64,000 nucleotides of DNA, from the NCBI RefSeq assembly GCF_001424185.1, contig NZ_LMOM01000002.1, positions 133-64,132 of the forward strand, given 5' to 3'. The stretch's first letter is position 1. Every line of letters begins with the position of its first letter. The position numbers and the translations under genes were made by a program. This document shows, piece by piece, positions 7,949 to 13,590 of the stretch. This DNA comes from Deinococcus sp. Leaf326. GTDB taxonomy: Bacteria; Deinococcota; Deinococci; Deinococcales; Deinococcaceae. The notes under the pieces were generated by a model. That model was not told the origin of the DNA, did no database searches, and worked only from the letters and a program-made list of their open reading frames with translations.

Positions 7949-8000
7949 ACACGAGGCGCCCCCGACCTGGACTTCGGTCTCAGCCGGGGGCACCTCGTGT
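7949..8000. terminator. Hairpin between convergent genes
   Basis: The arms ACGAGGcGCCCCCG (7951-7964) and CGGGGGcacCTCGT (7984-7998) pair with one small bulge. It separates the plus gene ending at 7943 from the minus gene ending at 8007. Confidence 0.65.
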
Positions 8001-8006
8001 GTTGCC

Positions 8007-8939
8007 CTACGCCCGCGCGGCCGCCGGCAGATCGTCGTAGTAGATCTCGAAGGCCGCCTGCATCGCCGCCTTCCCGCCCCCGGCCACCGCGAAGGCCACC
8101 TGATTCCCGCTGCTCACGTCCCCGGCCGCGTACACGCCCGGCACCGTGGTCCGGTGGGTCAACGGGTCAATCTTGATCCCTGCCGCCGTCATCTCACAGC
8201 CCAGTGCCTCGGCTAGGTTGGCGCGCAGGCGCCGTTCTCCGTGCGAGTAAAGCACCGCCCGCTCCGCGCTCGTGCCGTCCGCAAAGTACAGCCGCACGCC
8301 TTCTGGCGTCCCTTCGACCTGTGCGAGCGCGCTGTCGATCAGCGTGGCCCCCAGATCCTCCAGCAGGTGCCGCTGCTCGGGCGTGAAGTCCAGCGGGCCG
8401 TCGCTGCACACCAGGAAGTCCGGCGACAACTTCTGGTGGTACAGGATCGTCTGCACCCCATTCCGCCCCGCGAGGCCCGGCTGATACAGCGCCAGCGGCT
8501 GGTCGCTGACCTCCCACCCATAACAGTAGGGGCAGTGCTGCACGCCCCGGCCCCACTCCTCCTGAAGACCAGGAATGTCCGGCAGGATGTCCTGCACGCC
8601 GGTCGCCAGGATGAGCTTCCGGGCCCGGATGGTGCCGCCGTCGGCGAGGTGCGCGGTGAAGGCATTGTTTTCGCCTGTGATGTTGACGACCTGGGCCTCG
8701 ATCACCGGCAGATCGTACTCGGCGAGCTGCTCACGCGCCATCTGGAGCATCTCGGCGGGGTTGGCGCCATCTCGCGTCAGAAACCCGTGGGTGTGACGTG
8801 CCGCGGTATTGCGGCTGGGGCCAGCGGTGCACAGGACGCCACGTTTCATTCCGCGTGCGGTGTAGAGGGCGGCGCTCAGGCCGGCGAAGCCGCCGCCGAT
8901 GATGAGCACGTCATAGGGGGCCGTGGGGTCGTGGGGCAT
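8007..8939 (-). CDS. Thioredoxin-reductase-like FAD oxidoreductase, copy 1
   Basis: The 310-residue flavoprotein has an FAD Rossmann motif Gly-Gly-Gly-Phe-Ala-Gly at 15-20, Ala-Thr-Gly at 112-114, a redox pair Cys-Pro-Tyr-Cys at 136-139 and the FAD-contacting Gly-Val-Tyr-Ala-Ala-Gly-Asp near residue 270. The second nucleotide site is degenerate: the usual Gly-Gly-Gly-Asp-x-Ala and His-Arg-Arg motifs of thioredoxin reductase are absent. That pattern is known in GliT/HlmI/DepH-type dithiol oxidases, which use O2 to close disulfides. A very similar copy lies at 12303-13235 and a remnant at 10566. It is directly downstream of the Cys-peptide array on the same strand, so co-expression is possible despite a hairpin between them. 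The oxidase role is inferred. Confidence 0.85.
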   Translation of the reverse strand: MPHDPTAPYDVLIIGGGFAGLSAALYTARGMKRGVLCTAGPSRNTAARHTHGFLTRDGANPAEMLQMAREQLAEYDLPVIEAQVVNITGENNAFTAHLADGGTIRARKLILATGVQDILPDIPGLQEEWGRGVQHCPYCYGWEVSDQPLALYQPGLAGRNGVQTILYHQKLSPDFLVCSDGPLDFTPEQRHLLEDLGATLIDSALAQVEGTPEGVRLYFADGTSAERAVLYSHGERRLRANLAEALGCEMTAAGIKIDPLTHRTTVPGVYAAGDVSSGNQVAFAVAGGGKAAMQAAFEIYYDDLPAAARA

Positions 8940-8976
8940 AAGGGCAGCCTATCGGGTGCAGAGGCAGCGCGTGACC

Positions 8977-9023
8977 GCAAAAGAGGCCCACCCTGCCGAG
9001 GCCAGAGCCAGGACAGGGTGGGC
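8977..9023 (-). terminator. Terminator of the Cys-peptide array
   Basis: The arms gcccaccctg (8986-8995) and cagggtgggc (9014-9023) pair perfectly, with aaaa (8979-8982) giving U residues on the minus strand. It belongs to a set of near-identical hairpins in this region. Confidence 0.65.
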
Positions 9024-9031
9024 GAGGTGGG

Positions 9032-9097
9032 TCAGTAGCAGCGGGCGCAGTCGTCGCGCTTCGGCTTCGGCGCGCGGGATCGGCCCTCAGCAGCCAT
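9032..9097 (-). CDS. Cys-peptide I (21 residues, ends DCARCY)
   Basis: ATG at 9097 lies inside the last codons of the preceding mini-gene (T-ATG-GCTGCTGA), a +1 frame overlap of 11 bases. The basic peptide ends Lys-Arg-Asp-Asp-Cys-Ala-Arg-Cys-Tyr-stop, the same ending as the peptides at 9575, 9739 and (with Phe) 9298. The DNA over the last 35 bases is repeated at those sites. Function is unknown. Confidence 0.45.
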   Translation of the reverse strand: MAAEGRSRAPKPKRDDCARCY

Positions 9098-9125
9098 AAC
9101 AGGGGTCCCGCTGGATCATCTGCAC
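9087..9125 (-). CDS. Cys-peptide H (about 12 residues, RDPCYGC)
   Basis: GTG at 9125 is preceded by GGAGAG at a normal distance (an upstream GTG at 9134 is too close to it). The peptide ends Gln-Arg-Asp-Pro-Cys-Tyr-Gly-Cys-stop, one repeat unit of the array. Its stop region overlaps the ATG of peptide I. Very short genes like this are hard to prove; support comes from the repeated motif and the ribosome site. Confidence 0.4.
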   Translation of the reverse strand: MQMIQRDPCYGC

Positions 9126-9153
9126 GGTGTTCACTCTCCGGAGTTGGAAACGG

Positions 9154-9258
9154 TCAGCAGAAGTAGCAGGGGTCCCGGGGGGCGAGAGCGTAGCAGCCAC
9201 CACAGGGGTCACGTCGAATCTGGCAGGGCGGGCAGGGACCTTGGTCGCTCATCCTCAT
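9154..9258 (-). CDS. Cys-peptide G (34 residues, three CxxC units)
   Basis: Start ATG 9258 with AGAGG upstream. The peptide carries Gly-Pro-Cys-Pro-Pro-Cys, Arg-Asp-Pro-Cys-Gly-Gly-Cys and Arg-Asp-Pro-Cys-Tyr-Phe-Cys-stop, i.e. three CxxC pairs separated by short spacers. It is hydrophilic, has no signal peptide and ends exactly on a cysteine. It could bind metal or form disulfides; nothing shows which. Confidence 0.5.
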   Translation of the reverse strand: MRMSDQGPCPPCQIRRDPCGGCYALAPRDPCYFC

Positions 9259-9297
9259 AGCTTGAACCTCTACTGGTTGAATAGGGGAGGGGAGACT

Positions 9298-9351
9298 TCA
9301 GAAGCAGCGCGGGCAGTCCTCACGCTTCGGCGGGCGCACCAGGGTCAGCAC
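9298..9351 (-). CDS. Cys-peptide F (17 residues, ends DCPRCF)
   Basis: GTG at 9351 overlaps the end of peptide E in the -1 frame. The basic peptide ends Lys-Arg-Glu-Asp-Cys-Pro-Arg-Cys-Phe-stop, a variant of the DCxRCY ending. The arrangement (CxxC-rich ORF overlapped by a short DCxRCY ORF) repeats that at 9622/9575. The start codon is the least certain point. Confidence 0.35.
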   Translation of the reverse strand: MLTLVRPPKREDCPRCF

Positions 9352-9473
9352 CCGATGCAAGGCCGAACCTGGGCGCAGGGCGGACAGGGCTGGGGTAGGT
9401 CTCGGCACCCTAGGCAGGGATTGTCCGACGGCAGCGCGCAGCCGGGGCAGGGGCCGCCCTCAGCAGCCAGCAC
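9345..9473 (-). CDS. Cys-peptide E (42 residues, four CxxC units)
   Basis: GTG at 9473 is preceded by GGAGG five bases upstream, inside the end of peptide D, and overlaps D in the +1 frame. The peptide has Pro-Cys-Pro-Gly-Cys, Asn-Pro-Cys-Leu-Gly-Cys, Pro-Cys-Pro-Pro-Cys and Pro-Cys-Ile-Gly-Cys-stop: eight cysteines in 42 residues with regular 10-11 residue spacing. This is a metallothionein-like density, but the regular Pro-Cys-x-x-Cys units are not those of known metallothioneins. Confidence 0.55.
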   Translation of the reverse strand: MLAAEGGPCPGCALPSDNPCLGCRDLPQPCPPCAQVRPCIGC

Positions 9474-9546
9474 AGGGCCCTCCTTCCTGGCGAATTGGGG
9501 CGGGGCGGCGGCAATCGGGACAGGGGTCACGTCTGGTCATCGGCAT
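9460..9546 (-). CDS. Cys-peptide D (28 residues)
   Basis: ATG at 9546 has GGAGCG nine bases upstream, the same leader as peptide B. The N-terminus Met-Pro-Met-Thr-Arg-Arg-Asp-Pro-Cys-Pro-Asp-Cys parallels Met-Pro-Met-Ile-Lys-Arg-Asp-Pro-Cys of B, so the two arose by duplication. It ends Gly-Pro-Cys-Ala-Gly-Cys-stop. The ribosome site of peptide E lies inside its 3' end, which suggests translational coupling. Confidence 0.5.
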   Translation of the reverse strand: MPMTRRDPCPDCRRPAPIRQEGGPCAGC

Positions 9547-9574
9547 AGGGTTCACGCTCCAGAGTTGGGGAGGG

Positions 9575-9637
9575 TCAGTAGCAGCGGACGCAGTCGTTGC
9601 GCCTGAGCGGCCGCACCGCGGTCAGCAGACGAGGCAT
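9575..9637 (-). CDS. Cys-peptide C (20 residues, ends DCVRCY)
   Basis: ATG at 9637 lies within the last codons of peptide B in the -1 frame, so the two overlap by 16 bases. The product is basic (Arg-Pro-Leu-Arg-Arg-Asn) and ends Asp-Cys-Val-Arg-Cys-Tyr-stop. A fused B-C product by -1 frameshifting would resemble peptide A, which has both parts in one frame. Confidence 0.45.
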   Translation of the reverse strand: MPRLLTAVRPLRRNDCVRCY

Positions 9638-9711
9638 GGCCGGACGTCGCGACAGGGCGGGCAGGGATCGTGTCGGCACCCGAAGCAGGGGTCACGCTTG
9701 ATCATCGGCAT
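9622..9711 (-). CDS. Cys-peptide B (29 residues, three CxxC units)
   Basis: ATG at 9711 has GGAGCG nine bases upstream; an in-frame ATG at 9726 has no ribosome site. The sequence runs Arg-Asp-Pro-Cys-Phe-Gly-Cys, His-Asp-Pro-Cys-Pro-Pro-Cys, Arg-Pro-Cys-Leu-Val-Cys-stop. It is a parallel of peptides D and G and is overlapped at its end by peptide C. Confidence 0.5.
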   Translation of the reverse strand: MPMIKRDPCFGCRHDPCPPCRDVRPCLVC

Positions 9712-9738
9712 AGGATCACGCTCCATGTCTGGGGACGG

Positions 9739-9882
9739 TCAGTAGCAGCGCGGGCAGTCTTCACGCTTGGAGGGGCCGGACTGGCGGTAACAGCCCAGGC
9801 AGGGATCACGCTTTAGGCGGATACGGCAGACATAGCAGGGGTCCTTGAGAGGGGAGCAGCCAAGGCAGGGATCGCGCAACAT
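9739..9882 (-). CDS. Cys-peptide A (47 residues, four CxxC units)
   Basis: ATG at 9882 follows AAAAGGAG at ideal distance, the best ribosome site of the array. The protein carries Arg-Asp-Pro-Cys-Leu-Gly-Cys, Lys-Asp-Pro-Cys-Tyr-Val-Cys, Arg-Asp-Pro-Cys-Leu-Gly-Cys and ends Arg-Glu-Asp-Cys-Pro-Arg-Cys-Tyr-stop, so it joins in one frame the two parts that other units split into overlapping ORFs. It is first in the array on the minus strand. No signal peptide is present. Family unknown; a metal-binding, redox or modified-peptide role is possible. Confidence 0.65.
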   Translation of the reverse strand: MLRDPCLGCSPLKDPCYVCRIRLKRDPCLGCYRQSGPSKREDCPRCY

Positions 9883-9946
9883 AGGGTCTCCTTTTAAGCG
9901 TGATGCGAAGTGCTCACCATAGAGCCTGCCGCTCGGGAGCGCACGC

Positions 9947-9994
9947 AAAAAAGCCTCACCCCCTCTCAGGCATGAAGCCGAGGCGGGGTGAGGC
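9947..9994 (-). terminator. Rho-independent terminator
   Basis: The arms gcctcacccc (9953-9962) and ggggtgaggc (9985-9994) are perfect, with aaaaaa (9947-9952) as the U-run on the minus strand. It ends the transcript of the gene at 10004-10456 and isolates the Cys-peptide array from it. Confidence 0.8.
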
Positions 9995-10003
9995 CTTGAG
10001 AAC

Positions 10004-10456
10004 TCAGCGAATGCCGAACACGGTCACGCACGCGCTCGCCACGGTCGAATAGGCATTCGGCTCTTTCGGCCGATCCTGTAAATCCAAGACGTAGGTGTAG
10101 CGCGGTGTCATCTGGGCCGTGTACTGGCGGCTGAGCCACTGCCCTTCCGACCAGGGGAAGGGCACTTGGAAGCCTGCATTGGTGTATTCCAGGGCGCTGC
10201 GCTCAAGACTGGCGCTGGTCCGAGTACGGAAAGAGAAGGTCTTGACGTATTTCACCTTCGAGCCAGTCGTGCGCGGGAAGCCGAGCCGGGAGTTAGCCTC
10301 TGCCCGAGCCTTGCAGAACTCGTTGTCGTCCAGGGTCCAGTCGCGCTTCACGGCCAGCGCATTGACCAGGGTGGCGGGCGTTGCCTGATTGGCCACCGGC
10401 ACGACAGGTACGGCTTGGCCGGTCAGCAGGAACACAGAGAGAAAGCTGGTGAGCAT
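10004..10456 (-). CDS. Secreted hypothetical protein, 150 residues
   Basis: ATG at 10456 begins a classical signal peptide (Met-Leu-Thr-Ser-Phe-Leu-Ser-Val-Phe-Leu-Leu-Thr-Gly-Gln-Ala, cleavage probably near residue 20). The mature part is rich in Thr, Ser, Arg and aromatic residues with Cys at about 48 and 145 that could pair. The longer open frame upstream runs through a terminator and the flavoenzyme remnant and is rejected. No family is recognised. Confidence 0.6.
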   Translation of the reverse strand: MLTSFLSVFLLTGQAVPVVPVANQATPATLVNALAVKRDWTLDDNEFCKARAEANSRLGFPRTTGSKVKYVKTFSFRTRTSASLERSALEYTNAGFQVPFPWSEGQWLSRQYTAQMTPRYTYVLDLQDRPKEPNAYSTVASACVTVFGIR

Positions 10457-10504
10457 GGCCTGTTGTACTGCTCGGTATCTGGCGAAATTCTTCCAGCGCC
10501 CAAC

Positions 10505-10552
10505 GAAAAAAGCCCCACCCTGCCCAGGCACGAAGCCGAGGCAGGGTGGGGC
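10505..10552 (-). terminator. Rho-independent terminator
   Basis: The arms gccccaccctgcc (10512-10524) and ggcagggtggggc (10540-10552) are perfect, with seven A on the left as the U-run. It ends the remnant flavoenzyme copy and is nearly identical to hairpins at 8986, 12250 and 14385. Confidence 0.8.
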
Positions 10553-10565
10553 CTTGATCAGGGCC

Positions 10566-10892
10566 CTACACTCGGGCCAGCGTCGGCAGGCCGTCATAGA
10601 ACAACTCGAAGGCCGCGAACATCGCCGCCCGCGCCTCACCGGCCACAGCAAAGGCCACCTGATTCCCCGTGCTTACGTCGCCCGCCGCGTACACCCCGGC
10701 CACCGTGGTCCGCTGATTCGCTGGGTCCACTTTGATCCCGGCCGTTGTCATCTCACAGCCCAGCGCCTCAGCCAGCCCGGCACGCAACCGACGCTCACTG
10801 TACGTGTACAGCACGGCCCGCGCCGCGCTCGCTCGTTCCCTCGACCCGCTCGAGCGCACTATCGACCAATGTCGCCCCCAGGTCCTGGAGGG
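10566..10892 (-). pseudogene. Truncated third copy of the CPYC flavoenzyme
   Basis: Residues corresponding to roughly the last 100 of the 310-residue enzyme are readable (Gly-Cys-Glu-Met-Thr, Gly-Val-Tyr-Ala-Ala-Gly-Asp, Asn-Gln-Val-Ala-Phe-Ala-Val-Ala-Gly). Homology continues to about 10892 but in another frame, with a small deletion near 10835, and then stops. The FAD-binding N-terminus and the CPYC centre are missing, so this is a decayed copy. It keeps its terminator. Confidence 0.85.
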
Positions 10893-11103
10893 TGGAATGC
10901 TCTAGATCTACGTCACTAAGAACTGCGCAGTAGCGGTCTGGGGGCACTCTAGAGTGCTCAGCCTCGCCGAAGTGACTCTCAGTGTTGCGAAGTAAGTCGA
11001 ACTGCTGCGCAGAGTGTCTGCTTCAGTCTTGTTGTCTAGGCAAGATGGTCAAATAAGCCTCGCAGCTGCTTTGGTGGCAAGTAGGCTTCTGTCTGTGAAG
11101 AAG

Positions 11104-11934
11104 ATGAGTAAGAGCTTAATTGTGATTGGCCTATCGACCTTGATGGTTCTGACTTCCTGCGGGCAGCCTGCCAATCTTCCAACTACTGATGCGGTCGCGA
11201 TCGTACAGAAGTATCAGGCTAGCGTGCAAGACAAATCATTGGCAATTCAAAAGGCCAAAGGATTTGTCCAAACAGAACAACGATCCCTCAAGGCACAAGC
11301 ACCTGCTCCTGGCGGAGTTATCGCAGGCCCAGATGGCCCGCGCATTGATCTTGCGCAACTGAACTGGGACCGTGCTGAAGTGATTCCTGAGAGTCTTTAT
11401 GGGGAAGGAACTGAAGTGTTGTCAGTTCCAACGCTTGGCAGTGAATCGAGCGGACAGAATCGCCTATATGTGATCACCTCAGGCGAGCTGACAGGTGAAA
11501 TGGCACAAGTTAATGTTGAAAAGGACTCTTCTACTGGTGATATTATCACCACAGTGATTGATATCGAGAACGGTGAGCGCGAGATCTGGCGTCGCAATGC
11601 TGATGACGGTTCACTTATTTCACATGGAATTTATGATGCTCAGGGCTCGGTTATTCCCGCTTTGCTAAATTCTCAAGGAAATAATCTGAATGCCCAAGCA
11701 TATAATTGTGGTCAACTTAAGTCAACCCGGGACAGTGAAAAGCGTGCTCTTCGCAACGCTCTTCTAGGAGCTGGCGCAGGTTATATTGCCGTTATTGTTC
11801 TAATCTGTGCTATGGCTTTCTTGTCGGCTGGATTGGGAACGCTGGGAGTTCTTGCATTCATCCCGGAGATCTTTGAAGCTGGTATGAAGTACACGCGGGC
11901 TAGAAATGATTATGCCACTATGTGCAACCGATAA
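11104..11934 (+). CDS. Lipoprotein with C-terminal hydrophobic domain
   Basis: ATG at 11104 (or GTG 11095) begins a lipoprotein signal with lipobox Leu-Thr-Ser-Cys near residue 18. The middle is soluble; a Pro-Gly-Gly turn (Ala-Pro-Ala-Pro-Gly-Gly-Val) occurs at about residue 70. The last 60 residues hold a long hydrophobic, Gly-rich segment (Tyr-Ile-Ala-Val-Ile-Val-Leu-Ile-Cys-Ala-Met-Ala). The DNA is less GC-rich than its neighbours and the next small membrane gene overlaps its end, suggesting a transferred pair. An effector with a partner is conceivable; no family is recognised. Confidence 0.6.
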   Translation: MSKSLIVIGLSTLMVLTSCGQPANLPTTDAVAIVQKYQASVQDKSLAIQKAKGFVQTEQRSLKAQAPAPGGVIAGPDGPRIDLAQLNWDRAEVIPESLYGEGTEVLSVPTLGSESSGQNRLYVITSGELTGEMAQVNVEKDSSTGDIITTVIDIENGEREIWRRNADDGSLISHGIYDAQGSVIPALLNSQGNNLNAQAYNCGQLKSTRDSEKRALRNALLGAGAGYIAVIVLICAMAFLSAGLGTLGVLAFIPEIFEAGMKYTRARNDYATMCNR

Positions 11935-12154
11935 TCACTTAAAGTACATCGGATATCTTTTAGTTTTTATCGCTGTATCGATATCTATATATACGCTTCT
12001 CTTTAAAAGAGATGAAAACCTTCTAATAAGCTTTATGACAATTCTCTTAGCTACAATTTCTATAAAAGAAATTAGAGATAAGAAGTATGGGGTCGCAAAT
12101 TTTATCTCTTGTATATCTATATTATCTATACTTTTGTCCCTTTCGCCAATTTAG
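11906..12154 (+). CDS. Small membrane protein, 82 residues
   Basis: The frame overlaps the end of the upstream lipoprotein gene by 29 bases. The protein has two or three hydrophobic segments (Ile-Gly-Tyr-Leu-Leu-Val-Phe-Ile, Leu-Ile-Ser-Phe-Met-Thr-Ile-Leu-Leu, Ile-Ser-Ile-Leu-Ser-Ile-Leu-Leu) and a Lys/Arg-rich loop. Small overlapped membrane proteins of this type are often immunity or anchoring partners, but that is only inference. The DNA is strongly AT-rich. ATG at 11912 is an alternative start. Confidence 0.5.
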   Translation: MIMPLCATDNHLKYIGYLLVFIAVSISIYTLLFKRDENLLISFMTILLATISIKEIRDKKYGVANFISCISILSILLSLSPI

Positions 12155-12246
12155 ATGAGTGGTCAGTATAAATTACAAATGAACATTTCAAAGTGAAATT
12201 AAACAACTGTTCACCTCCTATAATTTGAACCCCTGACCCCAAGACG

Positions 12247-12294
12247 AAAAGGCCCCACCCTACCTCGGCTTCGCGCTTAGGCAGGGTGGGGCCT
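12247..12294 (-). terminator. Rho-independent terminator
   Basis: The arms aggccccaccct (12250-12261) and agggtggggcct (12283-12294) are perfect; a short A-run at 12247-12250 gives U residues on the minus strand. It ends flavoenzyme copy 2. Confidence 0.7.
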
Positions 12295-12302
12295 CTCTTG
12301 TC

Positions 12303-13235
12303 TTATGCCCGCGCGGCTGCCGGCAGATCGTCGTAGAAGATCTCGAAGGCCGCCTGCATCGCCGCCTTCCCGCCGCCGGCCACCGCGAAGGCCACCTGGT
12401 TGCCGCTGCTCACGTCCCCGGCCGCGTACACGCCCGGCACCGTGGTCCGGTGGTTCAGCGGGTCCACCTTGATCCCCATAGGCGTCATCTCGCAGCCCAG
12501 CGCTTCGGCCAGCCCGGCGCGGAGTCGGCGTTCCCCATGCGTGTAGAGTACGGCCCGCTCCGCGCTTGTGCCGTCTGCGAAGTGCAGGCGCACGCCGGCC
12601 TCTGTTCCCTCGACGCGCTCGAGCGCGCTGTCGATCAGTGTGGCGCCCAGGTCCTGGAGCAGGTGCCGCTGCTCGGGCGTGAAGTCCAGCGGCCCGTCGC
12701 TGCACACCAGGAAGTCCGGCGACAGCTTCTGGTGGTACAGGATCGTCTGCACCCCGTCCCTCCCCGCGAGCCCCGGCTGGTACAGCGCCAGCGGCTGGTC
12801 ACTGACCTCCCACCCGTAACAGTAGGGACAATGCTGCACGCCCTGGCCCCACTCGTCCTGGAGGCCCGGAATCTCCGGCAGGATGTCCTGTACGCCGGTC
12901 GTCAGGATGATCTTGCGGGCCTTGACGGTGCGGCCGTCCGCAAGCCAGGCCGTAAAGGCGTTGTTCTCGCCCGTGATGTTGATGACCTGAGCCTCAATCA
13001 CTGGCAGATCGTATTCGGCGAGCTGGTCGCGGGCCGCCTGGAGCAACTCGGCAGGGTTGGCACCGTCACGGGTCAGGAACCCGTGGGTGTGCCGGGCGGC
13101 GGCGTTGCGGCTCGGGCCTGCGGTGCAGAGCACGCCCCGGCGCATGCCCCGCGCGGTGTACAGGGCGGCGCTGAGGCCCGCGAAGCCCCCACCGATGATC
13201 AGGACGTCATAGGGCGCGGTCGGATCGTGGGGCAT
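12303..13235 (-). CDS. Thioredoxin-reductase-like FAD oxidoreductase, copy 2
   Basis: A 310-residue paralogue of the enzyme at 8007-8939, identical in length and in all motifs: Gly-Gly-Gly-Phe-Ala-Gly, Cys-Pro-Tyr-Cys at 136-139, Ala-Ala-Gly-Asp. Differences are scattered conservative changes. The NADPH-binding motif of true thioredoxin reductases is again missing, supporting an oxidase-like or alternative electron donor role. Two kept copies plus one remnant in 5 kb indicate local duplication. It is divergent from the HicAB operon. Confidence 0.85.
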   Translation of the reverse strand: MPHDPTAPYDVLIIGGGFAGLSAALYTARGMRRGVLCTAGPSRNAAARHTHGFLTRDGANPAELLQAARDQLAEYDLPVIEAQVINITGENNAFTAWLADGRTVKARKIILTTGVQDILPEIPGLQDEWGQGVQHCPYCYGWEVSDQPLALYQPGLAGRDGVQTILYHQKLSPDFLVCSDGPLDFTPEQRHLLQDLGATLIDSALERVEGTEAGVRLHFADGTSAERAVLYTHGERRLRAGLAEALGCEMTPMGIKVDPLNHRTTVPGVYAAGDVSSGNQVAFAVAGGGKAAMQAAFEIFYDDLPAAARA

Positions 13236-13298
13236 GACCCAGCCTAACGTCCGGCGATCAGGTCAGGGGACAAGGTTGCCGTCTCTGCCCTTCCCCTA

Positions 13299-13327
13299 TT
13301 GACATTTTTTATCACGGATGATAAAAC
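13299..13327 (+). promoter_or_regulatory. hicAB promoter with palindromic operator
   Basis: TTGACA (13299-13304) and TAAAAC (13322-13327) are separated by 17 bp. Within the spacer lies the perfect palindrome TTTTATCA-cgga-TGATAAAA (13307-13326), which reaches into the -10. It is a fitting operator for autoregulation by HicB, whose helix-turn-helix gene is second in the operon. Confidence 0.75.
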
Positions 13328-13346
13328 TTTAGGTAAGGGGAGGTGC

Positions 13347-13526
13347 ATGAAATATAGAGCGATAAGAAAGCTTTTCCGGGAAGCAGGATGGGAAGTCGTA
13401 AGACAGAACGGAAGCCACGAACAATGGCAAAAGGATGGTGAGACAGAAACAATCGCAGGCAGCAACTCAGACGACGTATCAAAAGGTTTACTCCACGTCT
13501 ATCTGAAACGGTTGGGCCTGAAATAG
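13347..13526 (+). CDS. hicA: HicA-family toxin (mRNA interferase)
   Basis: The 59-residue protein has the HicA double-stranded-RNA-binding-like fold: an N-terminal helix (Ile-Arg-Lys-Leu-Phe-Arg-Glu-Ala-Gly-Trp) and the catalytic histidine in Asn-Gly-Ser-His-Glu-Gln-Trp (His24). ATG 13347 is preceded by GGGGAGG. HicA cleaves mRNA and is neutralised by HicB, encoded 64 bases downstream. The gene is less GC-rich than its partner. Confidence 0.9.
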   Translation: MKYRAIRKLFREAGWEVVRQNGSHEQWQKDGETETIAGSNSDDVSKGLLHVYLKRLGLK

Positions 13527-13590
13527 AGAACGGGGGGCGAAAGCCCCCACCCCATCCGCCCGAACTTCATGCACCTCAAGGAGAAACGTA

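Larger units (their letters stand above)
9032..9882 (-). repeat. Degenerate tandem array of Cys-peptide units
   Basis: The DNA is built of repeated pieces. A roughly 35-bp segment beginning ggtcagtagcagcg (plus strand) recurs at 9031, 9573 and 9738, and as tcagaagcagcg at 9298. GGAGCGTGAxCCTATGCCGATG (minus strand, broken by one variable base) recurs before peptides B and D. GGCTGCTGAGGGC recurs at the D/E and H/I overlaps. The pattern indicates growth by duplication; it is not a CRISPR array because units vary and keep reading frames. Confidence 0.6.

Noticed and set aside
8241..9038. 265-residue plus-strand reading frame
   Set aside because: Antisense to flavoenzyme copy 1; a similar frame is antisense to copy 2, which only reflects high GC.
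9032..9882. CRISPR array
   Set aside because: Units are irregular in length, keep reading frames and ribosome sites, and have no unique spacers.
10457..10651. N-terminal extension of the secreted protein at 10004
   Set aside because: It would read through a terminator and the flavoenzyme remnant, and hide a good signal peptide.
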